A stretch of DNA of 41,970 nt from Guillardia theta CCMP2712 (GCF_000315625.1 NW_005434666.1:968363-1010332), one strand, 5' to 3'. Positions 10,321 through 20,532 are shown, counted from the stretch's first letter. The notes: generated by a model from the sequence alone, not told the origin. Numbers and translations: made by a program.

Positions 10321-13300
10321 TTACGAGTCGCCACTGCCTCCTTGCCCTGCTCCTCCTTCCCCTCCTCCCGCCGCCGCCGCCGCCGCCGCTGCAAGCTCCT
10401 CCTCGATCGAGATCAGCTGCGTTACCCCGTCGATCATCTTCTGCACGAGCTCCACCTCCGAGTACCCGATCCTCTGCTTGTTCGAGATGTCCCACTTGGC
10501 TCCCACTGCCGCGCTGTGCTCCCCAGACGACCCGCGAGGCTGCAGGTCGTACTTGCGGCAGATCTCCTCAAGCCTCTTCGGGTCCTTGTTCAGCTCTGGT
10601 AGCACGATCATCACGCTCGCTCGCAGCCCCGTCCCGAGGTTCGACGGGCACGTCCCAAGGAAGCCCAGACGCTCGTCGTACATCAGTGCCTGCCCCTTTC
10701 CCTCCGCCGCCGTCTTGATCGCCTCCGACAGCTGGCAGAACCGCGAGAACACCCCTTTCACGTCCCCTCCTTCCTCCATCGCGATGATCCTGCACTGGTC
10801 CTCCTCGTTGCACCAGCATAGTACCGTCTTCGCGTCGTTGTGGAAGATGCCTCGTCCTTCCGGCCAGTCCCGCCCTGCCCCTGCTGCTCCTAGTAGCTGC
10901 ATCGGCCCTGGCTTCTGGAACAAGAAGCCTCCTGCCTGCAGGTCCTGCTCCTGCTCTGCCGACAGCGACCCAAGCGGGTAGTACGTGCCTTGCAGCGCCT
11001 CTGGCAGCGCCCCGAACGCCTCCTTCAGTACATCCTCGACCGCCAGACGGTCCTCTTTGCTGGACCCCGCCGGCAGTGAGTACCCGGAGATGTTCCGCGC
11101 TGCTCGCACTCGCGTCGACTTGACGTACTGGCTAAACTTCCCCTGCTGCTCCTCCGTGAACACAAGCTTCGTCGCATCCAGATCCGATCGGTGCTCCTGC
11201 ATCTCCGGGTCGAAGCCATGCCAGCCCTTCACGATCGGGTAGATGATCTCCTTGAAAGCCTCGAAGCACTCCTGGTCTCCGCACGTGAAGCCTACTCCAA
11301 GGTGAGGCCGCAGCACCCCCGCCTGCATGCCGTTGGACAGCGAGTAGCCCTTGGAGGTCTTGACGCCCTTGAGCTTCTCGAACAGCTCGCTCGTCATGTG
11401 CTTCCGCATCAGCACCTGATGCTTCTCCGTGAACGGCGGCAGCTCAGTGAACGTGATGTACTTGAAGTCCTCCGTGTCCTTGGCGTCCGGCGACGAGGCG
11501 GCAAGCTGATCGGCGAGCCATCGGTCGAAGGCGGCATCGATCTCCGGCAGCTTGAAGCCGTCCTTGGACGACCCATGGCTCTCGCCTGCTGTCGGTTCCG
11601 ATCCTCCCCCTCCTCCTGCCTCTCCCTCGCCCTGAGCTTCTGAAAAGGATCCCTGCTGCACCGGCATCCACGTCACTACAGACGGCTTAGACATAAAGTC
11701 TCCTTGCACTTCGCCCGCATGCCCCTGGTCTGCCCCTCCCGACCCTACGGGCCCCTCGCCCGATGCGGCCTCAGAGGCTTGCTCTCCTGCTCCCGACCCT
11801 CCTCCCGCCGCCGCCGCCGCCGCCGCCGCTGCAAGCTCCTCCTCGATCGAGATCAGCTGCGTTACCCCGTCGATCATCTTCTGCACGAGCTCCACCTCCG
11901 AGTACCCGATCCTCTGCTTGTTCGAGATGTCCCACTTGGCTCCCACTGCCGCGCTGTGCTCCCCAGACGACCCGCGAGGCTGCAGGTCGTACTTGCGGCA
12001 GATCTCCTCAAGCCTCTTCGGGTCCTTGTTCAGCTCTGGTAGCACGATCATCACGCTCGCTCGCAGCCCCGTCCCGAGGTTCGACGGGCACGTCCCAAGG
12101 AAGCCCAGACGCTCGTCGTACATCAGTGCCTGCCCCTTCCCCTCCGCCGCCGTCTTGATCGCCTCCGACAGCTGGCAGAACCGCGAGAACACCCCCTTCA
12201 CGTCCCCTCCTTCCTCCATCGCGATGATCCTGCACTGGTCCTCCTCGTTGCACCAGCATAGTACCGTCTTCGCGTCGTTGTGGAAGATGCCTCGTCCTTC
12301 CGGCCAGTCCCGCCCTGCCCCTGCTGCTCCTAGTAGCTGCATCGGCCCTGGCTTCTGGAACAAGAAGCCTCCTGCCTGCAGGTCCTGCTCCTGCTCTGCC
12401 GACAGCGACCCAAGCGGGTAGTACGTGCCTTGCAGCGCCTCTGGCAGCGCCCCGAACGCCTCCTTCAGTACATCCTCGACCGCCAGACGGTCCTCTTTGC
12501 TGGACCCCGCCGGCAGTGAGTACCCGGAGATGTTCCGCGCTGCTCGCACTCGCGTCGACTTGACGTACTGGCTAAACTTCCCCTGCTGCTCCTCCGTGAA
12601 CACAAGCTTCGTCGCATCCAGATCCGATCGGTGCTCCTGCATCTCCGGGTCGAAGCCATGCCAGCCCTTCACGATCGGGTAGATGATCTCCTTGAAAGCC
12701 TCGAAGCACTCCTGGTCTCCGCACGTGAAGCCTACCCCAAGGTGAGGCCGCAGCACCCCCGCCTGCATGCCGTTGGACAGCGAGTAGCCCTTGGAGGTCT
12801 TGACGCCCTTGAGCTTCTCGAACAGCTCGCTCGTCATGTGCTTCCGCATCAGCGACTGATGCTTCTCCGTGAACGGCGGCAGCTCAGTGAACGTGATGTA
12901 CTTGAAGTCCTCCGTGTCCTTGGCGTCCGGCGACGAGGCGGCCAGCTGATCGGCGAGCCATCGGTCGAAGGCGGCATCGATCTCCGGCAGCTTGAATGAG
13001 CTTGTTGACTGCTTGTTGTTGGAACTTTGCCTACCATTGTTTCCTTTCTCTTCTGACGGTACAATCTGTACAAGATTGTAAGTATGCCGTTGAAGTTGAA
13101 CAAGAATTATGGTTTTATATTACCTTGTGCTGACGTTCAAGACTCTCCTTGAGTTCTGCATTCTCTTTTTCAAGGATCTTGATTCTCTCTAGCAAATTTC
13201 CCTTTTGGGAGAAAGTGAGTCACATCCTTCTATCCTCACGATCCTCACCTTCTCAGTTTCGTTGTGCGGTGCTTGGCTGTTTGCATCAGATTCGTTGTTG

Positions 13301-13728
13301 CTGTCATTGTTGGCTTGAACCACAACATCATGCAGCAACGCCGACGCCTCCTGCCCAGACTCCTTGAGAGGCTCCAACATAGAACGAGCGATGTCAAAGT
13401 TCACCTTCTCCCATGCAGAGAACAGAATGTTGTCTGCATCCTTCATGGTAGCACGGCGTATGAAATGAACGCGACCAGCATGCGCTCTCCCGACGCACTC
13501 CACGTGCATCCTCAGGTAACATGTCTTCTCACCCTTAAGGTCCTCCTTGTTGTCCTCCTCCTTCTGTTCGAATCCGAAGAAGTTGCCAAGTTTGTGATAC
13601 AGGTACCTGGGGAAACTCAGTCCGCCGATCCTACCTCTCACGACCTACTTCTTGGGATCGGAAGGTTGGTTGATGGCCAGATCTGACGTCAAATCCTGCA
13701 AGATCTCTTTGACCTTGTGCTCCTGCAT
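10321..13728 (-). CDS. double-domain creatine-kinase-type phosphagen kinase with N-terminal docking domain
   Basis: Exons 13728-13649, 13606-13249, 13201-13124 and 13065-10321, with introns of 42, 47 and 58 nt and all phases consistent; 1086 aa. A TGA in frame just before the ATG fixes the start. Residues 1-45 (VKEILQDLTSDLAINQPSDP, then KKYLYHKLGNFFGF) look like an RIIa/Dpy-30 dimerisation-docking helix pair. Residues 46-146 are not recognised. Residues 147-172 are a coiled coil (LLERIKILEKENAELKESL). Kinase domains lie at about 197-583 and 677-1063. Each has the STRVRAARN nucleotide site, RDWPEGRGIFHND, the NEED loop, catalytic Cys in TCPSNLGTGLR (498 and 978), and a DISNKQRIGYSEVELVQ end. 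These are creatine-kinase-like rather than arginine-kinase-like. The family moves phosphate between ATP and a guanidino compound. Docking domain plus tandem kinases suggests flagellar or scaffold tethering (inference). Ala/Gly-rich linkers follow each domain. Confidence 0.93.
10369..11556. repeat. direct repeat copy A (phosphagen kinase domain 2)
   Basis: A 1188-bp segment repeated at an offset of exactly 1440 bp. I count about six differences from the other copy: single bases in the lines beginning 10681, 10741, 11281 and 11461, and two adjacent changes near 11414. Only the pair near 11414 clearly changes the protein (QVLM versus QSLM). Confidence 0.95.
11809..12996. repeat. direct repeat copy B (phosphagen kinase domain 1)
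   Basis: Partner of 10369-11556. Between the copies lies a unique ~250-bp linker that encodes a Gly/Ala/Ser/Glu-rich hinge and the lead-in to domain 2. Homology stops sharply at the base after 12996 and 11556. Confidence 0.95.
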
Positions 13729-14883
13729 TGAACCGTTTCAGGAGCTACGAGGACGAGCAAGCCTGCAGAAGGTCGCACCTCGAAGAAACTTTGAACAGCA
13801 GCGCGTGAGGTCGCGCTCTTCTTCTTGATGGGAGTCAACCTGTCGAGTCTGCATCACAAACACGAGATGCATGAATGTATTTCCGACCTCCCAGGTTTCG
13901 ACTTGGGTGATTCCATCGCTAGCTCTCTTTGATCTCAGAAGTTGCAGGGATACTTCGACGTAGCTGCTCCTTCAGAAAAATCTGTGCATGGTCCCTGAAA
14001 GGGACGTGAATATCCATGGAGAAGAAGGCTCAAAATCCTACAAAGCAGGCCACTGTTGTGCGAATCAGTCTACCCTTGCTTATTTCAACTGTTCGGCCCT
14101 CATCTCATTTTTCGACTTCATGTACACTTCTCGAACTCTCTATCGTCTCTTTGCTGCCTCTTCCCTCCTCCTCCTCCTCCCTCCCTCCCTGTAAAACCTC
14201 CTTCAATCCTCTACCCTCCATCCTCTCCGCATTGTCGGCCCTTCCATCAAAACAATGAACCAATCAACGGTCCACCCCACCATTTGTGGTAATACCCCCT
14301 TCTAAAATAATCAAATATACCGGTGTTCAAAGAATTAATCGTACCCCCCACCCCCTCAAAAGATTCTTGGCAGTTGATCAACACCACTGCGGCTTGTTTC
14401 AATTAACGGATCCTTGTGCTTTACTCACAAGTTGCTCAGTTAAACTTGCCCAGCCCGGCCAGTTATCACAGGCTTGTCTCCGAGTGACCGTGAGTGACGG
14501 CCCGGCCCCGCCCAGGCCACCCGGCAGAACTCCCGGGGCTCGGGGACTCAGTGACTGGGGGGGGGCGGGCGCCCTCCGTCCAAGTTAGTCTCCGAGTGCA
14601 GAACTCCGAGTCGGAGTGACTCGGAACGGTGTCGGATCGGACCGCACCGTAGCACCGTGACCGGCGGCAGTGCCGCAGTGCCGCTGGTCACCGGGCCCGG
14701 GGTGGGCCTTGGCCGGCCCCCGCCGCATGAAAAGTTTGAAAGCCTCAGGCTGGCAAGGGAGGTGACCGACCGTGACTGGGCTTTGAGCAAATTAGGAGCC
14801 AGATCGGACTGGTTGAACCGTTGAACTCGGAATGCAGGATACCGTAGTCGGGCCAGGTATCAACCATTAGTGTGCATGTATTG
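13729..14883. other. intergenic region with CT-rich tract and GC-rich island
   Basis: 5' flank of the kinase gene and 3' flank of the Grx-Dre2 gene. Around 14165-14240 there is a CTC/TCC-rich tract. From 14487 to 14725 the sequence is very GC-rich, with inverted repeats such as CTCCGAGTCGGAG and a GACCGGCGGCA...TGCCGCTGGTC pair. No coding frame is supported. Confidence 0.6.
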
Positions 14884-16029
14884 CTAAAGGTCATCAACAG
14901 GGGTAAACACAACCTTTTCTCCTGGTTTGAACGGAGGCATTCCCTTGTAAGGGCAACCATCGCATCGGAACCTGTCAACATTTGTTACTAGGCGTATGGC
15001 GCACAGCCCGAGCTTACGCATCTCCCAGGTAACAATTTCCGCAGGCTGATTTTGGCGCCTCAGTTGCTCCATCCTGCTAAAGGTTAAATCTCGGTCACAA
15101 TAACGAGGAAGAAGAAACCTCAGCCTGTTGTTTTGCCAGGCCGCACGTGCAATTCTTGCAAGCTTTCTTCTTTCTCGTTGGGTTGCAATTGGACGCATCG
15201 CCAGCCTTTGGCTGCGAGCGGCATCATTCGATGATATTTGAACACGAAAACGAGGAGCAGTGTGATGGATCTACCTGATTGGGCTGCTGTTGACGCAGCG
15301 ATTCGTCTGGCATCAGCTATTCAAGTTCACTAAGTTGTCGCTAAAACAAGATCTCATAGTTACCTCATTTTCGGAAACAAGATCATTTGAATCGAGGTCC
15401 TCGTTCATTGTGTTGCTTGTACGTGTTGCATCTGATACCTGTACAGGTTGGATTTGTGGCAGGAGTTTGTGAAAATGCTCAATCTCAGCCATGAGTCCAC
15501 CGCTTTCTGCCAATTCCTATCGAAAATTTCAATCTTCAACTGGTATCAAATAAATGGATCATGCATACCTTAACAATCGAATGGTCTCCGACGAGTCTTC
15601 CGTTGATATGAAGCTGAGGGAAACTGCCCACAAAATCAACCTACAATCGTTGACATGCGCGACCCACAACCTCTTCCATTGAACCTCGCGGGCTATCCGG
15701 CTCATCAGCAATGGGTCAGCCCCGACGTCATGCGACGTGTATTCTATCCCATGATCCCTCAAGATGCCTACCAGCTCCCTGCTCTCCTGCGTCGTGGGCT
15801 CCTCGGGGGTACCATAGATGTAGACCACCGCAGTCTGCAATTGGCCCCCATGACCTCCTCTCAGGCACAGGGTCCTGCAGCGAGCTCCTGCGAGCATTCT
15901 TCCCTGGTGGAGACTGCTCTCCTTGCTGCTCCAGCTTCTCGTCTCTCCTCGCACGCAAACCAGTGCCAGCGCCAGCGCCAGCGCAAACCAGTGCACAGAC
16001 CCCGCCATAGCCATAGCCAGGGCCCTCAT
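14884..16029 (-). CDS. glutaredoxin-like/anamorsin (Dre2) fusion with signal peptide
   Basis: Exons 16029-15685, 15640-15569, 15516-15364, 15316-15275, 15205-15119, 15073-15018 and 14971-14884; introns 44-69 nt, phases consistent; 280 aa. Residues 1-27 form a signal peptide ([11 protein letters not shown], then [12 protein letters not shown]), followed by a basic region and LCLRGG at 54-59. Residues ~65-160 are a monothiol-glutaredoxin fold ([25 protein letters not shown], then [18 protein letters not shown]), but the CGFS position reads TQES, so the cluster cysteine is missing. The last ~75 residues are the CIAPIN1/Dre2 domain: C-x8-C-x2-C-x-C ([16 protein letters not shown]) and twin CX2C ([20 protein letters not shown], then PFKPGEKV), which bind Fe-S clusters. 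Dre2 passes electrons from Tah18 in cytosolic Fe-S protein assembly. The usual N-terminal methyltransferase-like domain is absent. The signal peptide points to a compartment other than the cytosol. Confidence 0.92.
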
Positions 16030-16278
16030 ACAGCCCCTACCCCTCAGCCGGTCCAACTTGCGGTCCAACAGGGTTTGCTGCAAGGTCTACGTGATCGCTG
16101 CCGCCGTCCCCGTTGCCCGCTGCTCCGATCAATGATGCACAGGGAAAGTTTGAAGTGGAGGGAGATGAGATTTGACTAAGAACCCACACATAGTTTGCAA
16201 AGCCACGCCCCAGGAATTAAGAAATCAGCTGTCAGGTGCAGGTACGAGATGAATTCTTTGGGATGAAATGTGTGGCAG

Positions 16279-16458
16279 GTGGGGGGCTTGACATCCACGG
16301 GGGGAAACTATGAATTGATTGCTCAGATGACGAAACTGAAACAGGAGAAGACAATCCAAATGAAAGCATCGGAATTTCTCGACCCTGAATATGATACTAG
16401 ACAGGGCGATGGGAGAGCACTGGTTGAACATTTGCTGCAGAGACAAAGATGTGATTGA
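16279..16458 (+). CDS. possible terminal exon of an unidentified gene
   Basis: An acceptor-like GTGTGGCAG precedes an open frame ending in TGA at 16456-16458. The peptide (QMTKLKQEKTIQMKASEFLD, then GRALVEHLLQRQR) is helical and of protein-like composition, but there is no ATG in frame after the upstream stop. I found no convincing partner exon. It may be the tail of a small gene between the Grx-Dre2 and glycosyltransferase genes, or a chance frame. Confidence 0.25.
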   Translation: MGGLTSTGGNYELIAQMTKLKQEKTIQMKASEFLDPEYDTRQGDGRALVEHLLQRQRCD

Positions 16459-16734
16459 AGAGGAGACTATGTCTTGATATCGCTAGGAGGTTGTTGATCT
16501 GACAAGAAGCCATCTCAATCGTCAACGTCTCCACCTCATCAGCCCTTCCCTTGAAGAGCAACAGTCAAGCCACAAACTCGAAAATCCAAGCCCCCACATC
16601 TGTAAAACTTAAAAAGGGGGAATAAAAGTTTAATACAACTCCTCAAATATTTGTATCGTTACTGTTTAAGTTCGAAATTTTGAGAAGGTCTTGAACTTAT
16701 TGATTCAAAAGGCAATTTCCAGGGAAAAGGAATG

Positions 16735-17260
16735 TGGCAGGGGGGTAGAAGGCTGGTGGTGGGGGGTGGATATCACCCGTGAGGGGGGTGAAAGATATCA
16801 GCAAGGGGGTACTAATGGACAACGATTGGAACGAATCGTCACAGGAGGGTTATTGCAATTTGGGAGGGGTGGGGGGTATGATCCACGACAACATGAGTGG
16901 GTGATTGACAGAGATTTGTTTTCAAAAAGATGAGGTAGGGTACTCTACCCCACCCTCGAAATTAACACATCCGCCTCAGATTCTTGTTGGTACCGGTGAC
17001 CACTTTCACTACCCCCTTATCTGTACCGCATTTTGCTACCCCTACCCCGTCCGATAGGCGGCGATACAAGGTCGGGTCCCCAACATTTACCACCCTACCA
17101 CGAAAGAAAAAGTTTTGTACCCATTGTGTACATCCCCTGGCGACTACCCGTCCATGAACCATCAAAGTACCCCTTGTTGCTGATATTGGTGCCAACACAA
17201 AAAAGTACCCCACCCTACCTCTTCACCACCCCTTTGGTACAGGTACCCCCCACCCCCAAA
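16735..17260. other. GGGGT/TACCCC-rich intergenic segment
   Basis: G-runs on the + strand (about 16738-16885) are followed by a C-run half (16930-17250) full of TACCCC, CTACC and ACCACCC. GAGGTAGGGT near 16931 and its inverted match ACCCTACCTC near 17212 bracket about 290 bp. No coding frame is convincing. It could be a decayed mobile element or satellite-like sequence; undecided. Confidence 0.4.
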
Positions 17261-17643
17261 ACGTCCCCATACATCTGTGCCCCGGATCAGCTTCCTTTAC
17301 TTCCAGTCGCTGCGTCCCCGTTTCCGTCCTCCCCCTTCCCCCCTCCTCGCCCTCAACCCAGTCGATCCTCCTCCTCTTATCTTTCCCCTTCCATCTGATA
17401 GTAGCTCCTCTGCCCCTTGTGCAGTGCTCATTCCTATTGCCTGACATCATACGGTGCCTGGAATACCTTGGAAACTGAGAACAAGGACAGTTGCATTCCG
17501 AATACTTCCGAATCTTTGGGTATATCATGGGAAAGCTATGCATGAGATAAGGTTGATTTGGGTGTGATTGATTCAGAACTGTTGTGTCATGATGCACAAA
17601 GATACAAAACACATTTATCGGGGTTGAAGCGTTTTAGGGAAGT

Positions 17644-20343
17644 ATGCAACATAAATCAAGGCACAAGTCGGACAAGAGAAATGTAAGCCCGACGGGTCCA
17701 GACAAACTAGATGTAGATCCTCATGATTGGAGTTTGAAGAAGACTTTTTGGATGTTCATCATCTCACAAGCTGTTTTGTTGTATGTCTTCTCGCACATCA
17801 TATGCCAAAGTGATCCAGAAGAGCACAAGAGATTGCTCATGGAGATCAAGCAGCAGTTCATCAACAAGCAGAGCTCCATTTCATCTCTTGATCCCAAGGC
17901 AGTATCATTGTCAGTTGGAAAATCCGCTACGAGCACAAGGATGGAGGCTGCCAAACCTATCGTAAGCAATGTTCGACTTGATCCGATCATGCCCAACTCT
18001 CAGGCAAAGAATGAAGTTGTTCGATCCAACGAAAGTCCGGCGATACCACGTGTGGACGTCAGTACGAACAAGCCCGACGGAAAGTCAAGTCCTCTTGTCA
18101 ACGCACCTCTTGTTAACGCACCACTCGCGAGCAAGGCTGAGCAGCCAGCTCTCGCTGCAGCTCCGAAGGTGCAGCTGGAACCAAGTCTGCAAGTCGCACC
18201 AGCGTCGGGGGGCGTGCGGGCACCTGATGAGCGAGCAAAGTCGGGACAGGGCGTGTTTCGTCTGATGGTCCTCACATGCAATAGACCGGAGGCTCTCAAA
18301 CGCCTGCTGGCCTCGCTCAAGGGCGCGGACTATATGGGGCGTACAGCCAACCTCCACGTGTTCCAGGACCTCCTCGTGAGTGGGACGGCAGACGCGGACA
18401 CTAAGAAGATCCTGCAGGACTTCCAGTGGCCGTTTGGATCTAAGAATATTGATGTAGCGAGAACCCGACAAGGCCTTCTCCTGTCCTTTGTGAATGCGTG
18501 GAAGCCGTCTGGGCCGGCCGATGACAACGATGTCGCAATTTTCTTTGAGGACGATATTCAGGTGTCTCCTTTTTTTGCCAAGTGGTACCTTGAAGCGCAT
18601 GAGAGATTCCGGTACGATGCGTCTGTTTGTGTCTTCTCGGCCATGCGAGCACAACTGCGAGCCAGCGATCCCCATGGAGAAGGAGAACTCGGAAATTCCT
18701 TACCTGGCGATGTCAACGTTTTCAAGTACAGACTCGTAGGGACGACATCTCTATCCCCTCTGGCAAGTCAGTGGATCGAGTTCAGAACTTGGTTTGAACA
18801 GGCCTCCAAAAATCCCAACTTCTCCCCTGTTGTCGAGGGGATTCAGCCCACAATCTGGTACTTGGACTTGAAGAATACCGGGAATGAAGACAAGATGTGG
18901 GTCATGTGGTACATTAAATTCATGTCAGATCGCAACTACTACTGCGTGTATCCTTGGATACCCAGCAGACATGCTCTCGTGGCAAAGTGGAACGATGCAG
19001 ATGCAAGAGCGGGGAACCAGCTGTTTGCCGACAACAGGCTTGTTGATTCTTGGGATCGAAACTTGGTCGTCTGGCCTTCTTACGTCCCAACACTTGACTG
19101 GAACGGTCATGACAAGATGCTGCAGCCGCAAGTGTTGAGGCAGAGGCTGTCCTGCGATGGCAAGACATCCACTCTCAACCTCCCGAAGTTGCAGGCGGCC
19201 ATGCAGGGCATGCCCAAGGATGTCGTCATTCTGCATTTCATCAACAGTGCATTCATGCCATTCATGCTGTCCTGGCTCTGCAACACGCAGCAGATGACAG
19301 GAGTGCATGAAAGGACCCTCGTGATAACAACTGACGCTGGGAGCGAAGAGAGAGTCAAAAGATTCTCGAGCAGAGTTCATGCCATGTACCTGGAAGGATA
19401 CAACGGCATCAATGGCAACTTGGATTTTGATTCTTTGGGTTATCGCAGGATGCTGAAAGCTAGAATCGAGATCATCATCTCCGTGCTACAGAAATCCGAT
19501 CTCTTGTTTCTCACCGAGCCAGACGCCATCTGGATGAACAATCTTTTGGAGATCAAGGAATTCGTTAACTCGCCGAGTGATCTGATAGGATTCGACGATG
19601 AACAGGGGGGGAAGGGAGCAGGGTTTGTGCTCATGCGTAACAATGCGGCAATCAGCTGCCTGTGGAGGAAGCTGCTGGAGAGACAAGAGTTAACGTTGGC
19701 GCCCTACGAGGGTCAGCCCAACGAGATTGTAACGTATGACGACAACGACCAGAAGTACTTCAACGCCCTCATCCAAGACATGGAGGCCGCGGGCATGATG
19801 AAATCATCTACCATGGACACGTGCAAGTTCCGAACGGGGAAGTGGTACAAGAGGGAGGAGTGGAAAGACTACATGACGTGCCTAAACATCGTCCCTGATA
19901 TCCTCAACTTCAACTGGATGGTCGGCAACCAGCCAAAGATCCAGCGAGCGAAGCTGTACGGCCACTGGTTCCTAGAGGAGGACGGGCAGACTTGCAAGCC
20001 CATCCAAGAAACTCTAGCGCGAGCAAAAACTTCCTTCACTGGCGGTTTTTCAGCGGGGCAGGTGGCCTTACCCTCGCCCCAGATTCCTTTTTCCCAGCCC
20101 GCGATACCGGGAAACAATTTCGCTCCCTCGCAGTTCAATTTTGCCGGGCAAGGGAACCCGTCCAACTCCTTGGGGCTGGGCTATCAGCCCATGGTCAACT
20201 CACAGCAGGTACAGCAGGGAGGGCAGTCGAACAACCCGTACGGAAGGTTCCGGATCAACCCGGCGGTCCACCAGAGGATCAACAGCCTTCTAGCCGAACG
20301 ATTCCGCCGTGTGGGATCTGTACGGCATTCGACGAAGCGATAG
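17644..20343 (+). CDS. type II membrane protein with two glycosyltransferase modules
   Basis: A single 899-aa exon from ATG 17644 to TAG. It has a short cytosolic N-terminus and one membrane anchor at about residues 34-54 (FWMFIISQAVLLYVFSHII), then an Ala/Pro-rich stem to ~204, the layout of Golgi glycosyltransferases. Module 1 (205-480) starts FRLMVLTCNRPEALKRLLAS and contains FFEDDIQVS, where the acidic EDD would hold the metal-sugar-nucleotide. Module 2 (~522-780) resembles nucleotide-diphospho-sugar transferases of the GT77 type. It has DLLFLTEPDAIWMNN, where Glu-Pro-Asp stands in the DxD position, and GKGAGFVLMRNNAA. The C-terminal ~100 residues are Gln/Pro/Asn-rich. The sugar and acceptor cannot be told from sequence. 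It probably acts in the Golgi lumen on glycoprotein or polysaccharide chains. Confidence 0.85.
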   Translation: MQHKSRHKSDKRNVSPTGPDKLDVDPHDWSLKKTFWMFIISQAVLLYVFSHIICQSDPEEHKRLLMEIKQQFINKQSSISSLDPKAVSLSVGKSATSTRMEAAKPIVSNVRLDPIMPNSQAKNEVVRSNESPAIPRVDVSTNKPDGKSSPLVNAPLVNAPLASKAEQPALAAAPKVQLEPSLQVAPASGGVRAPDERAKSGQGVFRLMVLTCNRPEALKRLLASLKGADYMGRTANLHVFQDLLVSGTADADTKKILQDFQWPFGSKNIDVARTRQGLLLSFVNAWKPSGPADDNDVAIFFEDDIQVSPFFAKWYLEAHERFRYDASVCVFSAMRAQLRASDPHGEGELGNSLPGDVNVFKYRLVGTTSLSPLASQWIEFRTWFEQASKNPNFSPVVEGIQPTIWYLDLKNTGNEDKMWVMWYIKFMSDRNYYCVYPWIPSRHALVAKWNDADARAGNQLFADNRLVDSWDRNLVVWPSYVPTLDWNGHDKMLQPQVLRQRLSCDGKTSTLNLPKLQAAMQGMPKDVVILHFINSAFMPFMLSWLCNTQQMTGVHERTLVITTDAGSEERVKRFSSRVHAMYLEGYNGINGNLDFDSLGYRRMLKARIEIIISVLQKSDLLFLTEPDAIWMNNLLEIKEFVNSPSDLIGFDDEQGGKGAGFVLMRNNAAISCLWRKLLERQELTLAPYEGQPNEIVTYDDNDQKYFNALIQDMEAAGMMKSSTMDTCKFRTGKWYKREEWKDYMTCLNIVPDILNFNWMVGNQPKIQRAKLYGHWFLEEDGQTCKPIQETLARAKTSFTGGFSAGQVALPSPQIPFSQPAIPGNNFAPSQFNFAGQGNPSNSLGLGYQPMVNSQQVQQGGQSNNPYGRFRINPAVHQRINSLLAERFRRVGSVRHSTKR

Positions 20344-20532
20344 CGAAGCTAGGTGGGCGGGGAGAAGGTGTTGTTGGGAGAGGATGGACATGAAGTGTGG
20401 TGGTAACGATGGAGAAGGCAGAGGAGGAGGAGAGGAAATGAATTTCAATCGTGCTAGAAGCTGTCTACCGGCCATGTGAGATGTCTTGACTCTTGCAGCA
20501 AGACGTCAAGGCAGCAACCATCTGCGCTGCAG
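20344..20532. other. short convergent intergenic region
   Basis: It lies between the stop codons of the glycosyltransferase (+) and the acetyltransferase (-) genes. It contains a GAGGAGGAGAGG tract and no recognised element. Confidence 0.5.

Noticed and set aside
10478-12682. Long + strand frames opposite the kinase gene, each present twice
   Set aside because: Shadow frames of the high-GC kinase exons; composition is Pro/Ser/Arg-rich with no domain.
10369-12996. Assembly duplication of a single kinase domain
   Set aside because: Copies differ at several sites and are separated by unique coding linker. True duplication is more likely, though long reads should confirm it.
14884-15198. A 104-aa protein in one frame ([20 protein letters not shown]...)
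   Set aside because: Most of it is read in the wrong frame across two short introns. Splicing gives the conserved Dre2 domain instead.
16962-17213. 83-aa minus-strand frame
   Set aside because: It arises from the GGGGTA-rich segment and has no family resemblance or splice context.
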